A stretch of DNA of 64,000 nt, from positions 868,001 to 932,000 of the forward strand of contig JACJDG010000003.1 in assembly GCA_016432725.1 (NCBI GenBank), given 5' to 3'. Shown here piece after piece: positions 56,270 through 64,000 of this stretch; positions within the stretch are counted from its first letter, which is position 1, and each line of letters opens with the position of its first letter. A program made the position numbers and the translations under genes. The stretch is from Streptomyces sp. DHE7-1. GTDB taxonomy: Bacteria; Actinomycetota; Actinomycetes; Streptomycetales; Streptomycetaceae. The notes beneath the pieces were generated by a model. It saw only the letters and a list, made by a program, of their open reading frames with translations, was not told the origin of the DNA and searched no databases.

Positions 56270-57527
56270 TGCGCGTCGTCGTGGTCGGACAGGGATATGT
56301 CGGCCTGCCACTGGCCGTCCGGGCCGCCGAGGTCGGTCACGAGGTGATCGGCTACGACGTGGACTCCCGGCGGATCAAGAGCCTCGCCGCCGGCGAGTCC
56401 TTCGTCGAGGACGTCTCCTCGGAGCGGATCCGCGCCGCGCTGGACAACGGCACCTACCGCCCCAGCGACGCGGCCCGGGACTGCGGCGGCTTCGACGTCG
56501 CCGTGGTGACCGTGCCGACGCCGCTGCACGAGGGCACCCCGACCTGCGGTACATCAAGGAGTCGGCGGTCACCCTCGCCCGCTATCTGCGCCCCGGCGCC
56601 ACCGTCGTCCTCGAGTCGACGACCTATCCCGGCACCACCCAGGAGCTGTTCGCCCCGATCCTGGAGGACGGCTCGGGCCTGACCGCGGGCCCCGACTTCC
56701 ACCTCGGCTACAGCCCGGAGCGGATCGACCCCGGAAACACCGTCTGGGGCTTCCAGGAGACCCCGAAGGTGGTGTCCGGCGTCGACGCGGCCTCGCTGGA
56801 GGCCGTGCGGGACTTCTACGGGCAGCTCGTCGACACCACCGTGCCGGTGCGCTCGCCCAAGGAGGCCGAGCTGGCCAAGCTGCTGGAGAACACCTTCCGG
56901 CACGTCAACATCGCGCTGGTCAACGAGATCGCGATGTTCGCGCACCACCTCGACATCGACGTCTGGCAGGCCATCGACGCCGCGTCGACCAAGCCCTTCG
57001 GGTTCATGAAGTTCACGCCCGGACCGGGCGTCGGCGGCCACTGCCTCCCGATCGACCCCTCGTACCTGTCCTGGCGGGTGCAGCGCGAACTCGGCCAGAG
57101 CTTCCGCTTCGTGGAGCTGGCCAACGACATCAACAACCACATGCCCGAGTACGTGGCGCGGCGCATCAGCGACCTGTTCAACGAGAGACGCCGGTCGGTG
57201 AACGGCTCGAACATCCTGCTGCTGGGCCTGGCGTACAAGAAGAACACCGGTGACGCCCGCGAGTCGCCCGCCCTGCGCATCTCCCAGCTGCTGCTCGACA
57301 TGGGAGCACAGGTCAAGGCGGCGGACCCGCACGTGGTCGAGAGCCTGCCGGTGGACACCCGGCTGGTGCGGGTGGAACCGGTGCCGGAGGAACTGGCCGC
57401 CGCCGACGTGGTGGTCCTGCTCACCGACCACGACAGCTTCGACTACGAACTCATCGCCCAGCACGCCCGTTTCGTCCTCGACTGCCGCCGCCGGCTGTCG
57501 GCCGGGCCCACGATCGAGGTGCTCTGA
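56269..57527 (+). CDS. UDP-N-acetyl-mannosamine (or UDP-glucose) dehydrogenase, one frameshift
   Basis: NAD-dependent oxidation of a UDP-sugar to a uronic acid. VVVVGQGYVGLPLAVRAAEV is the N-terminal Rossmann motif; AELAKLLENTFRHVNIALVN and TPGPGVGGHCLPIDPSYLSW hold the catalytic Lys and Cys. Next-door UDP-GlcNAc 2-epimerase argues for a WecC-type substrate. One C is missing in the run 56537-56540; restored length ~419. Overlaps the WecG-like gene (TGATG). Confidence 0.9.
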
Positions 57528-57530
57528 ACC

Positions 57531-58645
57531 ATGCCCCGCATCGTCTGCGTCGCCGGTGCGCGACCCAACTACATGAAGATCAAACCGGTGATGGACGCGC
57601 TGGAACGCCGGGGCGCCGAGGTGGTCCTGGTCCACACCGGTCAGCACTACGACCCGGCCATGAACGAGGTGTTCTTCACCGACCTCGGCATCCGGCCGCC
57701 CGACCACTTCCTCGGGGTCGGCTCCGGCAGCCACGCCGAGCAGACCGGCCGCGTGATGACCGCGTTCGAGCCCCTGCTCGGCAAGCTGTCCCCGGACGTC
57801 GTCGTGGTGGTCGGCGACATCAACTCCACCCTGGCCTGCGCCCTGGTGACGGCCAAGGCGGGCCCGCTGCTGGCCCATGTCGAGGCCGGACTGCGCAGCC
57901 GCGACTGGAGCATGCCGGAGGAGGTCAACCGGGTCGCCACCGACCGGGTCAGCGACTATCTGCTGGCCCCCTCCCCCGACGCCGCCGCGAACCTGCGCGC
58001 CGAGGGGTACCGGGAGGACCAGATCCACCTGGTGGGCAACGTCATGATCGACACGCTGCTGGCCAACCTGGAACGGGCCCGCGCCTCGGACGTCCTCGAC
58101 CGGCACGGCCTGACCCGGGGCGAGTACGGTCTGGTCACCCTGCACCGGCCCGCCAACGTGGACGACCCCGAGGTCCTCGCCGGGCTGCTGAAGGCCCTGG
58201 GCGAGATAGCCGGCCGCTGCCCACTGCTGCTGCCCGTGCACCCGCGCGCCGCCGAGCGGCTGGCGGGCATCGGCGTCCCCGGGGGATCCGGCTGGTGCCG
58301 CCCGCCGGATACCTGGACTTCATCGCGCTGCAGGACTCGGCGCGCCTGGTGCTGACCGACTCGGGCGGCGTCCAGGAGGAGACCACCGCGCTCGGCGTGC
58401 CCTGCGTGACCCTGCGGGACAACACCGAACGGCCCGTCACCGTGGAGCAGGGCACGAACGTGCTGGCGGGCCGGGACCCGGCACGCATCGTCTCCACCGT
58501 GCACCGGGTGCTGGACGAGCCGCCCGCGCCGCGCCGGCCCGAACTGTGGGACGGACTGGCGAGCGACCGCATCGCCGGCGTGCTGCTGGAGGGAGGCACC
58601 GCGAGCAGCCGGCCGAGGCCCACCGACCAAACAGCAGCCATATGA
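57531..58645 (+). CDS. wecB: UDP-GlcNAc 2-epimerase, one frameshift
   Basis: Makes UDP-ManNAc. The 371-residue restored product has VAGARPNYMKIKPVMDALER, VHTGQHYDPAMNEVFF, HVEAGLRSRDWSMPEEVNRV near 115, VTLHRPANVDD near 200 and DSGGVQEETTALGVPCVTLR near 280. The GTB fold and all key residues are present. The frame breaks at the G run 58281-58285 (one G missing). It starts 3 bp after the dehydrogenase. Confidence 0.93.
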
Positions 58646-58696
58646 TCCGCTTGCAACATATGCTCATCGGGGGTCGGGGCGTGAGGGGGGACCACC

Positions 58697-59574
58697 ATGG
58701 ATCTCGCTGAGATCTTCCGGGTCATGCGCAGGCGCTGGTACGTGCTGCTGCCCGGACTGCTGCTGACCGCCGCGCTGGCGGCCGGCGTGGCGCTGGTCGT
58801 TCCCGTCACCTACCAGTCGCAGAGCACGGTGGCCCTTCTGAACTCCCAGAAGGCCACCGTGGCCTACGACGGCAATCCGTTCCTCAGCACCCAGACCTCG
58901 CTCACCGGCATGGCCGACAGCCTGGCCCGCAACCTCAACTCCGACGGTTCACTGCGGGAACTCAAGTCCCGTGGCGCCAAGGGCACGTTCGAGGCGAAGC
59001 TCGCCGACAACGCGCAGGGGCCGCTGATGTGGCTCACCGTCACCGGCACCGACAAGGCCGCCGTGCTGTCCTCGGACCGCATCCTGACGGCGTACGCCAG
59101 GGAGCGGCTGGACCAGTTCCAGAAGCAGCAGTCGGTCGCCCCGAAGGCCATGATCCGCATGACCACGATCGTGCCCCCGCAGAACCCGGTGGCGCAGACG
59201 AAGACCCGGCTGGAGTACCTGGTCATGGCCGGGGGCCTGGGCCTGGTGCTGAGTCTGGCCGCCGCCTTCTACGTGGAGGCGCGCCGCCGGCCGCGGCCGC
59301 AGGCGCGCGCGGCGGAACCCGAGCGTCCGGCGGCCGTCTCCGGACCGGCCGCCGTCTCCGGTCCGCCCGGCGCCGAGCCCGCGGCCGGGGAATCGGCCGT
59401 GGAACGGACCATCGCACTCAGGACGCCGCCCAGCTGGTCGCGGTCCGCCGAGAACAGGCCCGCCGCGGAGCCGGGGCCGGACGGCCCGCCATGGCCGTGG
59501 CGCCCGCCGCCGAGCCGCTCGACGAGGAGTCGACTCATGGACAGCGTTCGCACACCGGACAGCGAGACCGCTGA
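58697..59574 (+). CDS. Wzz/CapA-like chain-length determinant, 3' end uncertain
   Basis: A membrane protein with an N-terminal helix (VLLPGLLLTAALAAGVALVV, 17-36), a ~140-residue external domain and a second helix (LVMAGGLGLVLSLAAAFYVE, ~175-194), then a Pro/Ala-rich tail. This is the Wzz topology without a kinase domain. As written, the frame runs unbroken into the flippase gene. If one base is missing near 59486 it would end at TGA 59572-59574 instead. GAGGAG before ATG 59537 supports two separate genes. GGGGACC lies upstream of ATG 58697. Confidence 0.75.
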
Positions 59575-61022
59575 GCCGGGCGACACCCCCGCTTCCCCCT
59601 CGCTCGGGCACAAGGTCCGTTCCGCGGCCCGGTGGAGCCTGATCAACACCGTGGTGATGCGCCTCGGCAACTTCGCCACCGGCATCCTGCTGGCGCGGTT
59701 CGCCCTCGGGCCCGCCGAATGGGGCGTCTACGGCATCGCCCAGACCGTGCTCCTGGTGCTGCTCTCCGCGAACGAGCTGGGCGTCGGCCTGGCCATCGTC
59801 CGCTGGGACGGCGACCCGCGCCGTTTCGCACCGACCGTGCTGACGCTGGGCACCGCGTCCAGCGTCCTGCTGTACGCCGCCATCTTCGTCTCGGCACCAA
59901 CGGTGGCCGGGCTGCTGGACTCGCCCGGGGCCTCCGACGTGCTGCGGGTGATGTGCCTGTGCCTGGTGCTGGACGGGGTGGCCCAGGTCCCCGCCGGCTA
60001 CCTGACGCGTGAGTTCGCCCAGGGCAGGCGGATGGTGATCGACGCGCTCAACTTCGTCCTCAGCACCGCCGTGACGCTGGTGCTGGCCTTCGCCGGCTGG
60101 GGCGCGATGAGCTTCGCCTGGGGAGCGGTGGCCGGCAACGTCGCCGCGCTCCTCGGCTGCGCGCTCGCCGCCCCCGGCATGCTGCGGTTCGGCTGGGACC
60201 CCGGCAGGCCCGCGCCCTGCTCAGGTTCGGCCTCCCGCTGGCCGGGGCGAGCCTGCTCGCGCTCGCCGTCGTCAACGTGGACACGATGGTCGTCGGGTCG
60301 TCCCTCGGTTCGGTCGCCCTCGGTTTCTACGTCCTGGCGTTCAACATGTCGGGCTGGCCGGTGCGCATCATCTCCGAGGCGGCCCGCCGCGTCTCCTTCG
60401 CCGGCTTCTCCCGCCTGGCGGCCACCCCGGAGGCCCTCGCACAGGGCTTCAGCCGTGCCCTCGGCGTGCTGGTCACCGGCACCGTCCCGCTCTGCGTGCT
60501 GCTCGGCGGACTGGCCGAGCCGGTCGTCCGTCTCGTCTACGGGAGCACATGGGTGCCCGCCGCCTCGGCGCTGCCCTGGCTGATGGCGCTGGGCCTGGTC
60601 CGGATCGGCTGCGAACTCGCCTACGACTGCCTCGTCGCCGCCGGACAACGGCGCTCCCTCATCCTCGTCCAGGGCCTGTGGGTCGTCGCCCTCGTCCCCG
60701 CCCTCGTCGCCGGCGCCCGCCTCGGCGGCATCGTCGGGGTCTCCCAGGGACACGTCATCGTCGCGGCCGTTCTCGTCGTCCCCGTATTTCTGTACGCCCT
60801 CGGCCGGGCCGGGATCGGCCCCGCCCACATCGTCAGGGCCTGTACCTGGCCCTTCCTCGGGGAGTCGTGATGACCGTGGTGACCCTCACCGCGAAGCGGC
60901 TCCTCGGCGACGGCATCGTCGCCCTCTTCGCCATCGGCGCCACCGCGCTGGCCTGTTATGTGGTGTGCGTCCTGCCCAGCCGCCGCTTCCTGCTCGGCGC
61001 CCGAACCCCGGAGGCCGCGTGA
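59537..61022 (+). CDS. Wzx-type lipopolysaccharide flippase, two frameshifts
   Basis: Polytopic exporter of the MATE/MVF superfamily that flips lipid-linked repeat units. It starts after GAGGAG, with KVRSAARWSLINTVVMRLGN near 27, ARFALGPAEWGVYGIAQTVL and some twelve hydrophobic helices. One C is missing at 60199-60202 and one G at 60859-60862. The second break hides the last two helices (RLLGDGIVALFAIGATALAC), which otherwise look like a separate 50-residue gene at 60870. Restored length ~495, normal for Wzx. Confidence 0.88.
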
Positions 61023-62063
61023 CCAGGCTCCGTCAACTGCTCGCCGCACTCGCCCTGTTACTCTGCGCCGCGTGCGCCTCGGGCGCCGACGCCGCACCGT
61101 CCGTCCACGGCACCTCCCGCGGCACCGCCCACCCGCCTCCCCCGGCGCCGGAGGACCCCTCGTCACCGGAAGCCCGCTCGGCGTCCCCGGCCGGCTCGTC
61201 GTCCGGGAGCCCCGCGCCCCGCGGGGTGTCCCCGCGGCCCGCGGCACCGGCGGCGCAAGCCGAAGCGGGCTTCCCCGACGCCCGCTCCACCGGGCCCCGC
61301 ATCCCGCTGGAGCCGCACTCCACCGGGAACATGAGCGTGAAGACCGACGGCACCGTCATCCGGGGGTGGGACATCACCGGCTCACTCGACATCTACGCGG
61401 ACGACGTCACCGTCATCGACTCGAGGATCACCTCCACCAACTGGTGGGGGTGAACCTGCGGCCGGGGCACAGCGGTCTGCGGATCCTGCACAGCACCATC
61501 ACCGCCGTCCCCGGCAAGGGCCCCGACAACGGGGCGTGGACTACGCGGTCTCCAACATGGGCGGCAGCGCCGTCGAGGTCGGCTGGTGCGACGTCTCCGT
61601 CTTCGGCAACGCCCTCTCCATGGGGCAGGGCAACCTCCACGACAACTACGTCCACGACCTGGTGCCCTTCCGCAACGCCGGCGGCGAGTGGCAGCACACC
61701 GACGCGGTGATCAGCGGCGGCAGCAACAAGGGCAGCCTCGTCGTCCGGCACAACACGCTGCTCAACTCCGTCCCCGTGGACCAGGGGGCCTCGGCCGCCG
61801 TCGGGCTCTTCGCCGACACCGGCCCCGTCTCCAACACCGTCATCGACGGCAATCTGCTGGCCGGCGGCGCCTACGCCCTGTACGGGGGCGGCGAGGGCGC
61901 CACCGGCATCCAGGTCACGAACAACGTCTTCTCCACCCGGTACCACCGCAACTCCGGCCACTACGGCGCCGTCACCGCCTGGAACGCCGGCGGGGCCGGC
62001 AACGTCTGGCGCGGCAACCGGTTCACCCACGGGCACTCGGTCGCCCCCGAGCCGGCCGGCTGA
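61019..62063 (+). CDS. Secreted right-handed beta-helix protein, two frameshifts
   Basis: A signal peptide (RLRQLLAALALLLCAACASG) leads into a ~65-residue Pro/Ser-rich linker and a parallel beta-helix domain: GTVIRGWDITGSLDIYADDV, GNLHDNYVHDLVPFRNAGGE, VIDGNLLAGGAYALYGGGEG and IQVTNNVFSTRYHRNSGHYG. Such folds occur in polysaccharide lyases and epimerases and in glycan-binding proteins. Single Gs are missing at 61446-61450 and 61531-61534. Restored length ~348. GTG 61019 overlaps the flippase stop. Confidence 0.82.
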
Positions 62064-62074
62064 GGAAGAGAACC

Positions 62075-62865
62075 ATGAGACGTATCGCCCGCGCCCCCTG
62101 GGAACTGCTCAAGGGCGCCTTCGGCTGGCTCGTGCTGTTCGAGCTCCGCAACAAGGTCCTGCTCGCTCCGTCCGCGGTGCGACTGCGCCGTGTCGAGAAC
62201 GCCGAGACCCGTCGCCTCGCGGCCGCCACCGCTCCCCCGCCGGCCGCCCTCGTCGCGACGGTGATCGCCACGCACCGCCGCCCCGGGGAACTGCGGGCGG
62301 CCGTCCGCTCGGCGCTGGACCAGACCGTCCGCGACCAGGTCGTCATCGTCGTCGACGACGGCGCGGGCCTCCCCGAACTCCCGTACGATCCACGGCTGTT
62401 CGCCGTGTCGCTGGCCCGGAACACCGGGGTCGCCGGGGTGGTGCGCAACGTGGGCATCCGCCTGACCCGGTCGCGGTACGTGGCCTTCCTCGACGACGAC
62501 AACCTGTGGGAGCCCGACCATCTGGAGCGGGCGCTGGCGGTGCTGGAGGCCCCGGCGGGCCCGACGGCGTCTACACGGCGCTGCGCCGGGTCCTGCCGGA
62601 CGGGACCGAACGGGACGTCCTGTCCGTGCCGTTCGACCGCCGCCGGTCCGCCCGCGAGTCCTTCCTGGACACCAACGCCTTCGTCGGGCGGCGCGACGGG
62701 ACCCTGCGCTTCAGCCGGCTGCGCCGGACCCCGGAGGTGCTGCCCCGTGAGGACTGGGAGCTGGTCCACCGCTACAGCCGCCGACACACCGTGCGCCACG
62801 TGCCGCACGCCACCGTGCGGTACCTGGTGAACCCCGGCAGTTTCTACACCACTTGGTCCGGCTGA
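62075..62865 (+). CDS. GT2 family glycosyltransferase, one frameshift
   Basis: GT-A fold enzyme: VATVIATHRRPGELRAAVRS near 62, VIVVDDGAGLP near 93, ARNTGVAGVVRNVGIRLTRS and the metal motif AFLDDDNLWEPDHLE near 142. After the break at 62557-62559 (one G missing) it continues GVYTALRRVLPDGTERDVLS and LPREDWELVHRYSRRH, the acceptor region. Restored ~263 residues. A ~60-residue N-terminal part precedes the GT core. Acceptor and donor unknown. Confidence 0.87.
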
Positions 62866-62884
62866 GCGGGAGGCCGGCCGCGCC

Positions 62885-63796
62885 TCACGGCCCGGGTGTG
62901 ACCCGCAGCGCGCCCGGCCTGAGCAGCGCGGCCGCCGCGGCCCGGCTGGCCCGCCTGCCGAGGGCCGCGCGGGACGCCTCGCGCAGGAACACGGCGGCCC
63001 GGAAGCACACCGTGGCGCCGGGCCCGTGGCGCCGCCCGTACAGGCGCACGCGGTTGAGTGTGAGCAGGGTCCACAACCGGGGCGAGACCCGGGACTCGCC
63101 GCCCAGGTGAACGGCTTCGGCCGTCGGCTCCAGCTGGGTGGCGTAGCCACGGTCCCGCGCGCGCAGGCAGTACTCGGTCTCCTCCGAGTAGAGGAAGAAG
63201 GACTCGTCCCACGGCCCGCAGGCGGCCAGGCAGTCGGCCGAGAGGGCCATGAGCGCGCCGGTCGCCCAGTCCGCGCGCGTGGGCCGCGCGTAGGCGGCGG
63301 GGTCGGTGACCAGCTCGCTCAGGCCCGGGAAACGCCCGGCCCGGCGGTTGCCGATGAGGGCCTCGCCGAGGGCCCGGGGCACGCTCGACTCGCGGCGCAG
63401 CGAGTGCAGGGGCGCCGCCCGGCCCTCCTCGTACAGCAGGGGGACGGCGATGCCCACATGGGCCCCGAGGGTGTCCACGAGGCGCTTGGCGCAGCCCTGC
63501 CGCATCCGGATGTCCGGGTTGCAGACGAGTACGGCCGCGTATCCGTCCTCCCACTCGCCGGCCGCCTTCAGGGCCGCGTTGACCCCGGCGGCGTACCCGG
63601 CGTTGCGGCCGGTCTGGACGACCGTGGCGTCCGGGGCGAGCGACCGGAGCACCTCGACGGTGTCGTCGGCGGAGTCGTTGTCGGCGACGACGAGCCGCCA
63701 GTCGAGGCCGGCCATGCCCTCGGGCAGCGCGGCGAGGAACCCGGGCAGCACCGACGCGCTGTTCCAGGTGACGGCGATGACGGCGACGGGGCTCAT
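62885..63796 (-). CDS. GT2 family glycosyltransferase (rhamnosyltransferase WbbL-like)
   Basis: A 303-residue GT2 enzyme: VAVIAVTWNSASVLPGFLAA, LVVADNDSADDTVEVLRSLA, VQTGRNAGYAAGVNAALKAA, VLVCNPDIRMRQG (N-P-D-I metal motif) and WDESFFLYSEETEYCLRARD, which is the E-x-E-D-like acceptor motif of WbbL-type rhamnosyltransferases. ATG 63796 overlaps the stop of the upstream membrane gene. It converges with the GT2 at 62075. Confidence 0.92.
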   Translation of the reverse strand: MSPVAVIAVTWNSASVLPGFLAALPEGMAGLDWRLVVADNDSADDTVEVLRSLAPDATVVQTGRNAGYAAGVNAALKAAGEWEDGYAAVLVCNPDIRMRQGCAKRLVDTLGAHVGIAVPLLYEEGRAAPLHSLRRESSVPRALGEALIGNRRAGRFPGLSELVTDPAAYARPTRADWATGALMALSADCLAACGPWDESFFLYSEETEYCLRARDRGYATQLEPTAEAVHLGGESRVSPRLWTLLTLNRVRLYGRRHGPGATVCFRAAVFLREASRAALGRRASRAAAAALLRPGALRVTPGP

Positions 63797-64000
63797 CGGG
63801 TCTCCACGAGTTGGGGGAGCTGGGGTTCGGTGGTCCTTGCGGGGGCCGGCTCGGCGGCGCCGGCCGCCTCGCCCCGGACGAAGCCGAGGAGGCTGCCACC
63901 CGCCCCCAGCAGCAGGAAGAACAGGCCGGCGAACATCGGGAAGCTGAGCGAGTCGAAGGTGGCGCTCACGACGAGCGCGACCAGCGAGGAGGCGAAGAAC
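63793..64000 (-). CDS. Membrane protein, C-terminal end (O-antigen ligase/polymerase-like?)
   Basis: The last ~68 residues are visible: two hydrophobic stretches (ASSLVALVVSATFDSLSFPM, GLFFLLLGAGGSLLGFV) and a ~30-residue hydrophilic tail ending QLPQLVETR. A position next to GT2 genes in a Wzx/Wzz cluster, and the SATFDSLSFPM text near the end, suggest a Wzy or O-antigen ligase family protein. The rest lies outside the window. Confidence 0.6.
   Translation of the reverse strand, partial: FFASSLVALVVSATFDSLSFPMFAGLFFLLLGAGGSLLGFVRGEAAGAAEPAPARTTEPQLPQLVETR

Noticed and set aside
60870-61022. A separate 50-residue membrane protein gene between wzx and the beta-helix gene
   Set aside because: It completes the last two helices of the flippase if one G is restored at 60859-60862, so it is better read as the end of wzx.

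Overview
The window is about 73% G+C or higher by eye, uses codons ending almost only in G or C, and has long spurious open frames opposite nearly every gene. It carries DUF1876, DUF1918, SseB, FadR/GntR and many tandem universal stress proteins. All of this points to a Streptomyces-type actinomycete chromosome. No rRNA, tRNA, CRISPR array, insertion sequence or origin was seen.

Layout. (1) 1-7.4 kb, housekeeping: glutaminase (partial), aspartate ammonia-lyase, asparaginase and a FadR-type regulator (amide nitrogen use), undecaprenyl-diphosphatase, a CrcB/DUF190/CrcB fluoride-exporter set, an SMP-30-like lactonase and an HTH gene. (2) 7.4-11.8 kb, a patchy stretch: VOC, MarR, SseB, then decayed genes (an isochorismatase remnant and a DUF2795 gene with an amber codon), a 48-residue repeat peptide, a frameshifted P-loop kinase and a cold-shock-domain protein. 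(3) 12-52.2 kb, a large dormancy/hypoxia island resembling the DevR/DosR or OsdR regulons. It holds seven tandem-domain universal stress proteins, Hsp20, CBS-BON and SHOCT proteins, a PPOX/XRE protein, pncB, ppdK, phosphoketolase, D-lactate dehydrogenase, flavohaemoglobin, an Acg-type nitroreductase, a GNAT-acyl-CoA-synthetase (PatA-like), PPK2, a GAF histidine kinase, a NarL/DevR-type regulator and an Rv1733c-like membrane protein. At 24.6-32.6 kb it contains a complete nine-subunit V/A-type ATPase operon. (4) 52.3-64 kb, a Wzy-type cell-surface polysaccharide cluster: RmlA-like nucleotidylyltransferase, WbpD-like acetyltransferase, an alpha/alpha-toroid-like protein, WecG/TagA transferase, UDP-ManNAc dehydrogenase, UDP-GlcNAc 2-epimerase, Wzz, Wzx, a beta-helix protein, two GT2 enzymes and the end of a polymerase/ligase-like membrane gene.

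How it works together (inference). The island looks like one regulon. A near-palindrome close to AGGGCCG-NN-CGGCCCT occurs at least thirteen times, each time between genes and upstream of island genes, including between the CBS-BON gene and the V-ATPase operon and about 90 bp upstream of the DevR-like gene itself. The enzymes suit survival without respiration: PPDK and phosphoketolase for ATP/PPi and acetyl-phosphate, D-LDH for redox balance, PPK2 for polyphosphate, flavohaemoglobin for NO, and a rotary ATPase to hold the ion gradient.

The most unusual items are the V-type ATPase operon inside the dormancy island, a 92-bp tandem repeat within it that encodes two ATGA-coupled 31-codon mini-ORFs, and the shared palindrome. 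A caution: about sixteen single-base indels, nearly all one base missing from a G or C run, break genes at 10-12.6 kb and 41-63 kb (none seen in 13-40 kb). Most are probably assembly errors, and frameshifted genes are annotated as single genes with the break noted.
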